A stretch of 64,000 nt of DNA from Syncephalis fuscata (GCA_025786725.1 JAHLTZ010000027.1:310001-374000); one strand, 5' to 3'. Positions 37,162 to 49,869 are shown, counted from the first letter of the stretch. The notes: generated by a model from the letters alone, not told the origin. Numbers and translations are program-made.

Positions 37162-39232
37162 TTAATGATACTGTGTAGCTTTTAAAAATGTTAATACACG
37201 CGTATGCATTTGTTGTTCATTATGATCAGGTAAACCAGTTTCTGGTAAAGACGCTAATAAAAATGTTTGATCTCGATCACTATTGCTATTGCTATTATCA
37301 GAAATGCTAGACTTTGATTTTAACGTGGATCGATACATTTGTGCTAGCTGTTTAGCTCGTGCCGGTCGTTTGAACGGATTGACGACAAAGTAGACAAGTC
37401 GTGTTTCTAGACATTCATCAATCCAGTCGAGACACTGAGCAAGCCATTGACGTATCATAAACTTTATACTAGATGTGGGTTGCCATGGTAAAGGTTGTTG
37501 CTCGAGTCGACATTCAATGGCTGCCTTGTTAAACAAGTCGGTAAATTTGGCCAAATGCTGATACTGCACTGTTTTATCTGACTCGACCATTGACCAGCCA
37601 CCCGTAGCATAGGTCGTTAATAGTGCTTCATCGACACTCGACTGCATTACAAGCTGTGTGTATAAATCATAATTATTTAGCTGTACAATGATGGTTTGCG
37701 GCGATTCAGTTATAACATATCGACTTTCTGAATGAGGTAGGATAATAGCATCAGCTGGTGAGCATGGCGCTCGAATAGAAACGGTCCAGCGTGAATTGGA
37801 CATACGTGATATATCACTTAAGCGCGTATCTAACCATTGATGAACTGCATCCATACAATCGCTAATAATAAATCACAAAAAACTAATATTAGTAAAATAA
37901 ATATAGTATTACAAATAACCTACCGCTCAAAGCTTGAAGGGGCAGTGCTGCAACAGAAGAGACCATTGGATTAGGACGAGCATAAATGGGCAAGTAATGA
38001 CGATAGGCCAATCTCCATGCTTCGTACAAAATACGTGGCATTGTAAGGAAAATGTCCAGTGGATGCGTTATTACCAAGTAGGCAAGAACACGTTCATCCA
38101 ATAGGTAGGCAGGTCCCGCTACATCTGCGGCCAATTTAGCACTTGGCTGACTTGTTGTATTGGTCTCATTTGACGGCTCAGTATTTTTATTAGCAGCAGC
38201 GTAAACTGGACATACTGTTGCCGATCGATTCATAACAACACGTGCATTAATATAACTATTGGCACGGGTATCAATGCCATGTATTTCGTAGAATCCATTA
38301 CGTGGATTAAATGGTGAGACGTGAAATTCACGCGGCGTTTCAAAACAAAATTCAAATCTATAAAATATTAAATATTGATCGGTTAATTAGTTAATTAATC
38401 AAAGTTTACGAAAAAGAGTTATTATACAGTCACACTCGCTATCGACACCTACCCTTTTCGTTGATCGGCCAATTGGTCGCGTTCGAGGTCAAAAGCGTAT
38501 AAATGGGTTTCACCAAACGTGTTATGTACCTCAATGGCGAACACCCGGAGTCGTTCCGACAAACCGTTGGCCACTGGTGCTTCTATCGGCTCGTAGCAAT
38601 AATAGAAGGAGGCCGGATTCATCGCATAGCCAAAAAGCCGTGGCGTTGTAACCAACTCAACACGCTCAAGGCTATCAGTTTGAATGTTCTAAGAAAACCA
38701 GGTTAATTATAATGCCTGTTGATGCACGTGAAAATTAACTTACACGTTCCTGTAACCGATAAAATAGCTTTTGTTTTAGTGTGGGACGCGTTATATTTTC
38801 TATCGGCAATGCATCGCAAGGCAGTTCGCCCAAATAGTCGCGAGAGCAAAGCGATAAAGGGCGCCACCACTGTGATACGATGCTATCGTAGGCAAACCAC
38901 CAAGGCAGACGACTATGAGTAACACCGGGCCGAGCCACAGATAATTCTCGGTCCGCACGACCCATCTCGAGTGCATCAAGGTCCAATCCGAAATAGAAAA
39001 AGCGATAAGCAAACGAATGTAAAATAGGTTCAAACCGAGTATGGCGTGTCTTTACGACATAGATACGATGTGGCGATGATCCATGTGCCGTGTCTGCCGT
39101 GGCCGGTCGAAGCAAGGCCGGTGCAGTATATTGGAGTAAAGTGGATAGCAAGCAATAAACGCTACCACCCAGTAAAATGACCAGTAAAATAGTCGATATT
39201 AAACTAGATGGTGCTATTTGCTCGGTATCCAT
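37162..39232 (-). CDS. DUF1365 (COG3496) protein, long eukaryotic form
   Basis: Four exons (39232-38744, 38688-38453, 38357-37924, 37844-37162) join in frame to 613 residues. An N-terminal membrane segment (LISTILLVILLGGSVYCLLS) precedes the DUF1365 domain: HRIYVVKTRHTRFEPILHSF, YRFFYFGLDLD, RLFGYAMNPASFYYCYE, VEVHNTFGE-like AIEVHNTFGETH, and the hallmark EFHVSPFNPRNGFYEI. Bacterial members have roughly 250-280 residues, so the C-terminal extension of about 230 residues is extra; it includes IRQWLAQCLDWIDECLETRL and no domain I know. DUF1365 genes travel with CFAS-type methyltransferases and COG2907 oxidoreductases in bacteria, exactly the neighbours here. The biochemical role is unsettled; a part in modifying acyl chains at the membrane is likely. 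It is divergent to CFAS-1. Confidence 0.88.
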
Positions 39233-41500
39233 CCTTGCAATGAGATGAAGTGTACTTGGCCAACAATATAATGTTTTAAGCGGGTCAAATATAAGTTAAA
39301 ATAATAACAGTAATAAAAATAAAACCAATAAAAAGGAAAAAGCGAATTCGCCGTCTAATAAGCCGAGACCAAATAAACGATACAATGTCACAGAAACAGC
39401 TACCTACTCAATTCATTGGTCTTAAGTCACAGTAATGTTTTATTGGTGCGAATAAGATTGTGATGGGGGAAATGCAGTTAACGCCGTAACTCACTAAACT
39501 AATCTGCTGCATTACAGAGCAACAGCTGCCTTGTAAATATCATTGTGTAACAATATCTAACAGCCGCCGTTTCTCGTATTCGCTGTTCAACTACACTTTC
39601 CCCTATGGATGGCCCCAGTTTACCAGATAACAGCAACAGCACCATCGCCATTCGAATAGGCCTGGATCGCGGCATTAGACGGCTAATATTTTCGGCAGTT
39701 AAGCTTGCTAGAACAAGTACACTTTGGTAGTAGGACGGTCCGACGGACCAATGACTGATGGATGGAAAAAGACATACAGATTCGTAAATATACGCAGTAG
39801 TATGTGCACAAACTGTGTGCAAATGACACAGTAAACAATAAAACTGGAATTTACTAAACCAATCAATGTGTGGAATTATATTTTGCCGATTCAGAAATTC
39901 AGCGTAATAGCTGTTACAATAATAATATGTAGCAATTGTATGGCGGCATGGTTCTTTCCGGTTATACTGCATATTATTGCGGGAGAATTGCTCAAGTTGG
40001 CAAGCGTTTTGCTGCAACGGCGATAGCAATGATCATTGCTGTTGTTACTCGACCGCTATGGCTTGTGATGGAAGCAGCCTGCTGCAATGGCCGATGACTG
40101 ACAAATGACCACAAAGGGCACAGCTATGCAATGAACGAGTTTAATGCAGTATTATTTCGTAATTAATATCAATACTGTATTGCCGTCTGCCGTGAAACAA
40201 AGAAACTATTCATTTCTCAATACACAAACAATAGCAACTGCTGGTGTAACACGTCCGCATAGGAGTCAAGCAATTAATTGCACCGATACATCTTGTGATG
40301 AGCAAAAATTAACATATTGCTGACTCAGTAATAGCAATGTATATTAAAAATAGCCGATTATGTTGTTGGTTATTTTTACCGAACGTCTAGATGATCGACA
40401 AGCATCGATTAAAATGCATCAACATAATCAGATGACTTTGCACATCATTGTTTACTAATGCAAGTTTATTCATTTGTCGTATTATGTTGTACCAAGTAGC
40501 TGGTATGATGTCATTTACAACATATGATTCATTCTACCAACGCCTGATTGTTGTTGTTGCTCTTTGTTGTTGTTGTTGACGATGCATCAACAAGGATTTG
40601 CAGCTCATCTTGAACAATGGCCATCTTCTATTGCAGGATAAAGTGTAATCCCTGACTAGAAATTCACTCATGCATAAGGTACCAAAGGGGAACTAGATAG
40701 AAAATCTTTGCATATGGCGCATGTTTGTATACTTGTGTTATCAATTAAACATTGATTTCTTCGATGTAAACTGAATTTAATTCAATAAACTTTACTGTTG
40801 TAGTGTATCATCTATGCGTGTCTATGTGTATGTTATTTTCTTAAAATGTAAATGGCAATCTACATCAACGTGACGCTGTTTTGGGCAAATTCCCTTTTTT
40901 AGATTTTGAAAACAACTCGTATCTGCAATCACATTTCACAAATACCAGAAATATCATTTGCTTTATCTGAACACAATGGTCCTCGTGTGGGATGCGTTGT
41001 AGGTGCAAGCAGTCAAGTGCATAGCGTGCTCATAATTGCCAACATCGGCAGCTTAGCTTACAACATTTGTAAAGTTTGATCACAAGATCAGTACACAAGC
41101 CTTGAACTCAAAGCCATCCGGACCGTAAAGAACAGGTAGGGCGTCTTGTAGGACCGTGCTCCTTTGGAAACATCTTGTTACAGTCAGTTGTACGATTTAT
41201 TATAGCAAGCGGTGCTTGACGTATCCGGCCAAAAGCTGTCTATTCCAGGAGATGCACGCGCGCATGCACGTGCTGGGCTGTTGTTCGGCAAGTTATCGGC
41301 CTATATCGATGCTACCAGTCGGCCCGCCTCTGCATACTGGTAGTTTTAGGCTCCGCATACGCAGAGGCTCAACTACATAAGACTTGCCAAATACCCGGAC
41401 TTATTCTGATTATCCGTTTTCTAGTATAATCTCCCTCTATTAAACTGTCTTATCTACCTAAGATATTGACCATTATTATCAAAAATTCTACTTAGCCACC
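39233..41500. promoter_or_regulatory. 2.27-kb divergent intergenic region, DUF1365 / CFAS-1
   Basis: Separates the start codons of the two head-to-head genes. A TTG/TTGC trinucleotide cluster lies at 40,545-40,581. The 176-codon minus-strand frame at 39,499-40,029 has no domain and is probably chance. CFAS-1 has a strong start context (GCCACCATG). Confidence 0.5.
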
Positions 41501-43306
41501 ATGCAAGTCAGTACACTAGGAGACGCGTATACATATGCTATGGCGGCCGCGTGGTCTAAAGCCGTCAATGGTGGTACGTCATAGTTGTTTATTAAATTTT
41601 AAAATACACATGTGCTAATAACAACAATTGCATTTATAATTTAATTGTAATAATGTTTATTAGCTCGTAGTTCGATCATTAGTATGATATCTCGTGCAAC
41701 TGTAGGCCATTTACACATTGTTGATGTCGACGGCACAACCTATGATATCGGCAACAAGGCTGCTCGTGAATCAAAGAGCGGTGATGATCCCGTTGTTAAA
41801 CTGTACGTCTTGAATGATCGATTTTGGTTACGATTGGCACTTTTCTCCGATGTGGTAAGTAGCAAATGTAACTAGTTACTCAGCAACATCTGATGATTAA
41901 TCTGTATATTATTTAGGGATTTGGGGAATCCTACATGTACGAGGAGATTGACATTGATAAGCCAGTGGACTTGGTCAAGGTAGGCAGTCGCTATCGGTCG
42001 GCTCTCGCGTGCTACAGTGATATTTAACCATGTATTGCAGTTTTTTTTGCGTAACCGCGAGCAAATAGGCGAGGGAGAGACATGGTTTAGTCAAGCAGTC
42101 GAGTATCTGACTCGCTTTCTTAGTTCTCGCTTCATTAACAATATTGCCAATTCGCTACGCAATATTCAAGAACACTATGACCTTGGCAACCGGTTATTCT
42201 GCTCTTTTCTCGATGCTTCACTTACTTATTCGTCGGCCGAATGGGATTGGAAACGATGGGAAGCTTCGAAACGAGGGGATGCCACTGAGGAGTCACTTGA
42301 ATCAGCGCAGATACGCAAGATTCGCAAACTTATTGACATGTGCTGCTTAAAGCCTGGAGATCGTTTGCTGGAAATTGGCAGTGGCTGGGGCGCACTAAGT
42401 ATTGAGGTAAGTACTGCAAAATGCCATAATAGACACTTGTGCAGTAATTAATACATTTTTGCTTATTTTAATTTAACGATAGGCTGTGCTTCGTACAGGC
42501 TGTACCGTCACAACACTTACGCTGTCTGAGGAACAAAAACAGATGGCTGAAGCACGTATTAAGAAAGCAGGACTTGAAGACAGTATTACTGTTCTATTGT
42601 GCGATTATCGTATGCTTGAGCCTACAGATAGGCCATTTGATGCTATTGTTGCAGTAGAAATGCTCGAGGCAGTTGGTCATGAATACTTTCCAGCATTCTT
42701 CGGCCAATGCCATCAATTGTTGCATCCACAACATGGTGTATTAGTTGCGCAAGTAATTACAATGCCGGAAAGTCGATATGATAATTATCGTCGAGGTGTC
42801 GACTTTATTAACAAGTACATTTTCCCTGGTGGCCATTGTCCGTCAGTGCACGCACTTATGAATGCTGCAACATCAGCGAGCTCTGGAAATTTAGTGCTTG
42901 ATTACGCTGAAAATCGTCCACGTGACTATGCACGCACACTAAAACAGTGGCGTTTGCGATTTGATGCTGCGGCAAGTACACTTTGTAAGGACGTCGAAAG
43001 TACTACCGATTTCGAGAAAGTTGGCGATATGGTAGTCCAAAACACACCAACTCTTAATGTAAAGGCAGCAAGACAGCATCTTCAGATGTACTTAAAAATG
43101 ACGATGCTTTGCCTGAATGGCTGTCAAAAGTGTGTGGTGAACCCGTCACATCTAAACCATCCGAGCGATATGATAAAGTATTTGAGCGTCGCTGGCGCTG
43201 GTACCTCTCCTACTGCGAAGGTGGATTTAGTGAACGTGCTATTGCGCTAATGCAACTACGTTTTACACGACCAGCCAACGATCGTCAAACTGCCGGCTAT
43301 GAATAG
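41501..43306 (+). CDS. Cyclopropane-fatty-acid-synthase family methyltransferase (CFAS-1), one-base frame break
   Basis: Five exons (41501-41573, 41664-41854, 41917-41979, 42041-42406, 42483-43306). Markers in order: GESYMYEEIDIDKPVDLVK, QEHYDLGNRLF, the SAM motif LLEIGSGWGALSIE, VAVEMLEAVGHEYFPAFF (with the conserved catalytic-region Glu), YRRGVDFINKYIFPGGHCPS and the end YLSYCEGGFSERAI. This is the CFAS fold that transfers a methylene from SAM to cis double bonds of phospholipid acyl chains. The residue after the 'LVA' strand is Gln, as in plant-type enzymes, where E. coli has His. Between about 43,040 and 43,085 the frame shifts by one lost base; correction gives about 505 residues. The start has an excellent context (CCACCATG). 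The enzyme could make cyclopropane, methyl-branched or methylene products; sequence alone does not decide. Confidence 0.85.
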
Positions 43307-43758
43307 TTTTATAATTATAGAGATATATACCTATATATATATTTATGGCGACTCTGAATTCTTTTGTGTTTTTTTCTAATATACCAATAAACTATATACT
43401 GCTTCTTTATTCTATATTGAGCGGCCCAATTGAAATGATATAGTGCACGTATATATGTAAGATCAATTTTATACTATACTATCATTTATTAGTAGTAATA
43501 ACTAAAAGAATACATGTATATGCGCAATATTGGTTTTATATTACTATTTATCGTTAATATCGATTAATAAAAGAATACAAAAAGTAAGCAATTAAATATG
43601 CTTTTTAGTTATTCATTATATATATATACTAGTAGTCGGTTATGATATTAGAATGTAAATTTTACAAGCATAAGAGTTTGGTGTTGAATTGTAGTTATTT
43701 ATTTGTATGCAAATAATAATTACCAAATATTCAAATAACTTCATTGGTATTAATTTGA
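43307..43758. other. Short convergent spacer
   Basis: AT-rich 3' region shared by CFAS-1 and the minus-strand beta-trefoil gene. AATAAA-like signals occur on both strands. Confidence 0.5.
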
Positions 43759-45693
43759 TCAAACAACTTCAAACTTGTTTGAGCCCGATCTCAAAATCAA
43801 ACGTTCTCTGCATGTACCGCTTGGGCATGTAAAAACGTGACGATCTAGTGCCCAACCATTCTTGCCTTCATAGAAATTATTGCGTTCTTGGAGGTCATTT
43901 TCTAGGAAATCAACTGCTGTATCCGGTAGATTGGTCGTGTAAACCTCATTGTATATTTTTTCGTGATTCTTTAAATCAGAGTTGCCCCAATTTCCTTTGC
44001 AATAATTCGCGTTGGTCGAAGCGCATGCTGCAATCCAGAATCGTCCCGTATTAGCCAAAAGGATTTGTTGACTAAACTTAATTTGGAAATCTTTGTAATA
44101 CGCGTTTGCATTAATAGCGTATTTGCCGGCTTTAAAGTTGGCTAGTTCCTCGCGTAATTGTCCAATACGTGCCTTTTGAAACATTTCCGTAAATAGATTG
44201 AAAGCCATGTCTGAAGCAATATCAGCTTGTTCTAGCGCATAAAGATCCCATTTAGCTAGATCGGCCGATGATGGTTTTTGATTTTTACGATTTTCGGCAA
44301 CGGTATTGGCGATGTAATCGCCTACAACTTGAACACCACCTTTGATTATACTAAGGAGAGGCGGTAATGGTAAGAATGAAAAAATAATACTGATAACGTT
44401 CCAGATCTTCTCCCAAGCTGATGGCCGATCTACAGGCGTAAGTAAAATATTTACCAATTTGGACACCATGACTGTGCCGGACGCCAAATAGTCTTTGATG
44501 TTATTGGCATAGGTGCGTACATAGTCGGCTAAATCATAAGCCATTTCAAACACTTCGTTTGCGCCTGGAAGCATTGCGTTAACGTCCGCCTTCATGTCAG
44601 GAGTCAAGTCTGTAAGAATCTTATTGCGGCCTAGGCCAAGCATTGAGATATAGTCTTTGATTTGGAATGAGTTGGCATATTCAACCATAGTTGAGGTGTC
44701 GTCCAATGCCTTAATTGTTTTCTTGACATCTTCAAGTAACCATAATTGTGATTCGTCATTGTCTGCACATGGTACAAGAGTTATTGCAGCTAGACTCTTA
44801 CGTTCACTGGCGATACAGAGTTTATACTGATAAGACATAATTTGATAGTAGTTGCTAGGAAGATCCTTTCGAGTAATAAGCTTCATCTGGAACAGTTGAT
44901 TGTCACGCCCTATGCATTGTGAAAGCAACATTGGTACTCCTTTTGCTTTGACAGCAACGGCACTACCATTTGCTGTAGCATTTTTGCTGGTATTATTGAC
45001 GGGTGCAATGGGTGTTGCTATTGTTGGGCCAATTGGTGCAAGTTGTTTAGTGTCATTAGGTGCATAGTTAATACGACGTTTTAAGCTATGCTTATGAGCT
45101 GCGATATCACTATTATCACGACGACGAAGTGATATGTTGGTAGATGCCGACGTCTTTGATTCTACGCCCGGTATACGACCACCATGAAATAGATCATCGT
45201 GGAATTCCTGGATTAAGCTACGGCGCTGAATACGTGTCTGTGAAGACACGACTTGCTTGCCAGCCTTCTGCGTAGCAACTACAGCCGTCAAACATAGCTT
45301 TGGATCACTAAAACGAATCATGTAAATGTGACTTTTCTCGACCACTTCCCAATAATTGATTTGCTGATTTGCTGATGTGATGGCACATTCTTGCTCATCT
45401 ATACCAAGTATATTTTCACCAATATTCTGTGCATTTTCAGCAGACATGCACCATGCTTTGTCTTCGTTTTTCTGTGTCCACTGACGCAATTTAAAAAGAG
45501 AATACTTTTCCTCAGGCGGATTGTATATACGTTGAGCAGCATTGCTTATATCAACAGTTGTACTACTAGCTGTGCTACTGGCTGTGCTATTGGTTGTGCT
45601 ATTGGCTGCCGGAGCCGCCTGTCCCGCAACCTTGCTTGCAAAAATAGCAATTACTGCTAGCCATATACTGTTAGGTGCTGCTTTAGATATCAT
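43759..45693 (-). CDS. Secreted beta-trefoil (ricin-B-like) protein with helical C-terminal domain, paralog 1
   Basis: One uninterrupted exon. The frame opens at 45,729, but the Met at 45,693 starts a good signal peptide (SIWLAVIAIFASKVAGQ). The N-terminal half has three trefoil subdomains marked by C..C and Q-x-W-like ends: NQQINYWEVV, RDNQLFQMKLI and DESQLWLLED. A basic, low-complexity loop is inserted between the first two. The C-terminal half is different: a long helical part with a hydrophobic hairpin (SIIFSFLPLPPLLSIIKGG), then a Cys-containing end (FTCPSGTC). The layout (lectin-like head, helical body) recalls secreted carbohydrate-binding effectors or pore-forming proteins, but no activity can be claimed. 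Its closest relative is at 53,361-55,216. Confidence 0.75.
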   Translation of the reverse strand: MISKAAPNSIWLAVIAIFASKVAGQAAPAANSTTNSTASSTASSTTVDISNAAQRIYNPPEEKYSLFKLRQWTQKNEDKAWCMSAENAQNIGENILGIDEQECAITSANQQINYWEVVEKSHIYMIRFSDPKLCLTAVVATQKAGKQVVSSQTRIQRRSLIQEFHDDLFHGGRIPGVESKTSASTNISLRRRDNSDIAAHKHSLKRRINYAPNDTKQLAPIGPTIATPIAPVNNTSKNATANGSAVAVKAKGVPMLLSQCIGRDNQLFQMKLITRKDLPSNYYQIMSYQYKLCIASERKSLAAITLVPCADNDESQLWLLEDVKKTIKALDDTSTMVEYANSFQIKDYISMLGLGRNKILTDLTPDMKADVNAMLPGANEVFEMAYDLADYVRTYANNIKDYLASGTVMVSKLVNILLTPVDRPSAWEKIWNVISIIFSFLPLPPLLSIIKGGVQVVGDYIANTVAENRKNQKPSSADLAKWDLYALEQADIASDMAFNLFTEMFQKARIGQLREELANFKAGKYAINANAYYKDFQIKFSQQILLANTGRFWIAACASTNANYCKGNWGNSDLKNHEKIYNEVYTTNLPDTAVDFLENDLQERNNFYEGKNGWALDRHVFTCPSGTCRERLILRSGSNKFEVV

Positions 45694-46404
45694 TGTATAG
45701 ATGTAGAGAATAATATTGCGCCGGCGCAATTGATGTTAAAGGTGTAGTCGGAAGAATTGTAACGGTTGTAATGAAATAAAGTGGAACGTGAAAATAATCA
45801 CCTGGAATATAAGCGTAGAAAAGATAATAAAAAACGGATGTAGTGCGATTTTCATAATACGATGGCAATTTAAAAGATGACGATAGGCGCTTGGGCAATA
45901 TCCTTGGTTAGGTGGGCTGTGAAACAGTATTAAACACCGCATTGCTATTTAAGGCAAAAAATAGACATAGAAAACACTCCGTAATTATCCAAGTCAGCTA
46001 TTGGTTCTCTTTTTGGACAAAAAAGTCTAGTATAGGCATGTTTCAATTGCTATTCTTTTGCTACTTCTACGCTGTTAAAGCACAATCACTAATTGCCAAG
46101 ATTACTATCTAGCCTATAAATAAACACCGCTGCTTGATTGATATTTGTTATCTGTATTTGTCAAAGCGTTATATTACTTTACCACGTGCAAATTGCTAAA
46201 TAATCTATTATTCAAAACAGGTTCAAACAATGGGTTTAGGAGACGACGAGACAGCTGAAATATTTTGTAACATTGTAACAAATGCGCAACAATATGTTTC
46301 TAAAACCATGACGAATAATCTGTAAACATTTGCCGATTTATGACGAATTGTGTATATACGTATTAATCAAAACAATCTATATGGCAATAGAAATGGTATA
46401 GAGT
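45694..46404. other. Intergenic DNA
   Basis: Promoter region of the beta-trefoil gene and AT-rich spacer. No supportable gene. Confidence 0.5.
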
Positions 46405-47883
46405 TAAAATAATAAACTTTAATTAAATAAAAGTGGAATTTTGAAAAATACATCATTTTTAAATTTATTTATTTCCATTTTTATAAAATAAATACATTGA
46501 TTTTATTTTAATTAGTAAAATACATCTTTTTAAATTTTATTAATTTTATTTATTGATAAAATCGTTTTTTGTTTGCCCTACACTTCGTTTTGTAATGACG
46601 TTTATCACAAATTAACTAATTTTTAATGGCATGTTTTATTTTTTATAGCTGTTTCATTAGTATTTTGTATCTATTTTTCAATAAAAACGTTTATTTCAAC
46701 ATAACTACTGTTTTAATACTACTAGTACTAATTTTTACACGACATATTTCTTGTATTGTATTTTTTGAGTTGCATTTGCCACAAGTATATTATTGAAAGT
46801 TTATTAACAAATAAAATACGATTAATATTGCTGATAATATTGCTACAATTAACTCAATTATATAAATAAAGATTTAAATCAAAATTCGTTGCATTATTGC
46901 AATAAGCTTTTTCCCGTCAGGGATTTTTAGCTTTGTAACTTTATTGAGCTTTAACAACGTTAACAACATTATAAATACATAATACTGCTTTCAGAATAAT
47001 AATAAAAATGCCTTTTTATAATCCAATCCATTTTAACTTACAGAATTTATACAATTACAACTTTTGTTATAAATATGCTAGTTTAAGTTATTTTTACAAG
47101 CTAATGCTATTTAATACTAATACTAATAATATTTTTATTAAATTGGTGTTGAAACATCTAAACTGCATTTTTGTTTTTTTTCTTCTTTAGTTACTTGGTC
47201 AATTTTACATTATTTTATTACTGGTGTTGTGACAATGTCATTTTTTATTAAATCAAAAGCAGATCAAGCCTTGTAATATAAAATAATAGTATTTATTAAG
47301 CTATTACAATTGTTAGTGTATATTAAATAATTAAATATGTATCCAGTGCTTTTACTTGAACACCTTTTGGTTTTACATTTGAGAATGTAGCAACATTATT
47401 TGTAATATATTTATTAATGGATTTAATAGTATTACCGAAATCACATGGAAAACCATTAAAATGTTTAATATTGCACTGGATAATCTTTACTAGGCCAGTT
47501 TTCTGCTTTCTGGCAGTTAAAACGAACAGACATTTGTTGCTGGAACGGTCTTCATGAGAACAAATAAGCTGTAATTTTGTTAAATTACTATTTTTCCTTT
47601 TAAAATTACAACCGTTAACAAGCTTAAACGCGTCAACAGCAATCCTCAGTTCTTCAATACTGTTAAATATAGCCTTTTAAATAGTTTGGTAGACATTGCG
47701 ATAGGCTTTTCAAAACGGCGTATCTTGATAAATAAAATCAAAAAACGATTTATTTTTATTTATTAAATTTATTACAATATGCTTAAAAAATAATAGTTTA
47801 TTATGGTAAAATTTAAAAACAGTGTATTTTACTAATTTTCCCTAAATAAATAAATAATAATAAACTTTAATTAATAAAAGTTA
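46405..47883. mobile_element. Probable DNA-transposon remnant: inverted repeats around a zinc-finger ORF
   Basis: Markedly AT-rich patch. An inverted pair, 46,511-46,539 and 47,806-47,835, reads ATTAGTAAAATACA, a short variable part, then TTTTTAAATTTTA on each side. A second inner inverted pair, AATCGTTTTTTG, lies at about 46,560 and 47,739. A near-perfect 25-bp direct repeat (AATAAACTTTAATTAA then ATAAAAGT) flanks both, at 46,405-46,435 and 47,853-47,883. Between them lies a minus-strand ORF with a FAR1/Mutator-type zinc-finger look. No transposase catalytic domain is visible. No clean target-site duplication next to the inverted repeats. Confidence 0.5.
47323..47696 (-). CDS. FAR1/MULE-like zinc-finger ORF (remnant or domesticated)
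   Basis: A 117-codon frame (47,676-47,323) has no ATG. One base added in an A run near 47,676 would join it to the Met at 47,696 (MSTKLF). The sequence FNSIEELRIAVDAFKLVNG, then LICSHEDRSSNKCLFVLTAR, KTGLVKIIQCNIKH resembles the N-terminal DNA-binding zinc finger of Mutator-like transposases and FAR1 proteins: C-x9-C, an R/K-rich strand, then H. The final histidine of the usual H-x-H pair is not there. It stands alone, without the MULE catalytic domain, so it is either debris or a short regulator derived from a transposon. Low GC (about a third) fits its surroundings. Confidence 0.5.
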
Positions 47884-47929
47884 CGATAATAATAAAAGTA
47901 TAAGTAATCATTTGGTTAAGTAATATTAA

Positions 47930-49869
47930 TTAGTCCGTTTTGTTTTCAGCTAATCTACTATTTCTAACTTGATAGCTATTACCAAATCCAACTAAACTTA
48001 TTAAAGTTGATGGAATAATACGCAATAAAAAGTCGAAAAGAATCCAAATCCAGCTTAAAATCACCCAAACAATGGAGGATGACCAATAGTCGTCATATTC
48101 AGCATCGTGCAAACCAAATGGCGACTTGGCACCAAGTGCTTCGGCAGCAGCCATGCCGGAACGCAAGCCATCTTCGTGAAAACCATAGCCAGACCAAGCG
48201 CCACAGAATGAAATACGGTCATAAGGAAGATTACGTAAACGTTTTTGAGCAGCAACCGACTAGAGAAATAAACGATGGTTAAACATCAGTGTTATTAAAT
48301 AAGTGTTTTTAACAGTATTATTTATCATTTATTGTCGTTATCATTATCCTTGCTATTTATTATTACTTACCTCAATTGTATAGACAGGATGTTCATAGTC
48401 CCATTCACCAGAAACTGTACCTTCGCGTGGCTCGTGCGGTGGATTAACAGTAACAAAGATTTGGCCGTGTTTTGCTGGATCAAGACTTTGTAGACGATTC
48501 ATCCAGTAAGTTCTAGATATCAATAAACATTTGGCTATTAATAATTTTTATAGACATAATAATAACAACTCACAATGACATTACAGTATCAGTTTTACCA
48601 ACATCTAAACTAAGATAGTTCCAGGCTGACCAAGCATTGACACGTGTAGGCATCAACTAATCAATCGGTCATTATGTGTGATATTTGTTAATAAAATTTT
48701 ATATTTAATTGTCAACTTACATCTTGATCACAGTGAAGAACGGCACGATTACGTTCAAAACGGAAATTTTTTAATTCTTTACGTTCAGCACCAGTGGCTG
48801 ATTCACCTAGAATACGTAGAGACTGATTTGCATGGCAGGCCATGATACATGATCATAATAAGCCTGACGTCCCTGACTATCAGTCACTAATACACGGCCA
48901 TCATCTGTCCGTTGTACCGATTCAACTGCACAGTTTAGATGTACCTCATCCAAGTCGGCACTAATACGCTGGACATACTCTCGACTAAACAGCACATACA
49001 GATGATTAGTAATGTCATTATGGTAGACATGTGTAGACGTGCACAGCTATGCATCGTATATACCTTCCGCCTGCAACAGTCATCCATTGTGGACGATCCA
49101 ATAGTTGAAGTAAACGATGGTTGTGCAGGAAACGTGCTAGAGTCCAAGCAGGAAAGTCTTTAGCACACACATCAGCTGGCGTTGACCAAACAGATGCAGT
49201 CATTGGCTAAACAAATATATATAAATAAATTATTGATATTAGTCTTTAATCATTTATTATTGCTTACCATTAAATAGTCATCTATAAATCCGTTAGAGTA
49301 GCCACGTAGGCCCAACCAATCGCCAATGCCCATCTGCTTTTCCGATTCAGGGACTCGGCTATCGGTGGCAAAGCGCGTAAATTCCCAATTGAAGCGATAA
49401 TGTCGTATAGCATTCGCCAGAATCGCCAACGGACAAGATTACGCGACTGACAGAAGACGGTGCCTGCATTGGTGCCGGACCATTCCAGCTCGCCACAATT
49501 GCGCGAGACAGCAAAGGACATGTCGGAGTTGCGTACAGGTACTTGAAGGTGCGCAAAAAGCCGAATCATATTCGGATACGTCACCCGATTGTAGACGATA
49601 AAACCAGTATCAACTGGACAGCTCTCCAGTTCACCAGCATTTTCGGGTGCATCATATGTCTTTAATGCAGCCGATGGTGGTGTATAATCAACTGTATTAG
49701 CATGTCCGCCCAGTCTATCGGCAGCTTCGTATAAAACGACTTGATGCGGTGAATGGGTTTTAAGTAGCCATGCAGCGGCCAATCCAGTAATGCCAGAACC
49801 AACTACGGCCACGCGAGCATTGGATGCCAAGCTTGTCTGAGCGCTGTCGACGTTTGTTTCAACGGTCAT
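47930..49869 (-). CDS. FAD-dependent oxidoreductase, COG2907 / amine-oxidase-like, two frame breaks
   Basis: Six exons (49869-49268, 49206-49064, 48984-48721, 48656-48574, 48512-48371, 48259-47930). The start chosen, MTVETNVD at 49,869, leaves the FAD-binding Rossmann motif close to the N-terminus: VAVVGSGITGLAAAWLL with the following Glu (LYEAADRLGGH). Family hallmarks follow: DTGFIVYNRVTYPNMIRLF, SDMSFAVS, RSGM-type end FCGAWSGYGFHEDGLRSGM, then a C-terminal hydrophobic segment (SSIVWVILSWIWILFDFLL). In bacteria this family accompanies CFAS and DUF1365 genes, and plant CFAS enzymes carry a related domain fused at the N-terminus. Frame breaks near 49,405 and 48,846 are both single-base losses; correcting both gives 521 residues. 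It likely oxidises or desaturates a lipid acyl chain. Divergent to CFAS-2. Confidence 0.85.

Noticed and set aside
39499-40029. 176-codon minus-strand frame in the DUF1365/CFAS-1 spacer
   Set aside because: No recognisable motif; rich in His, Tyr and Cys as in chance frames of AT-rich DNA.
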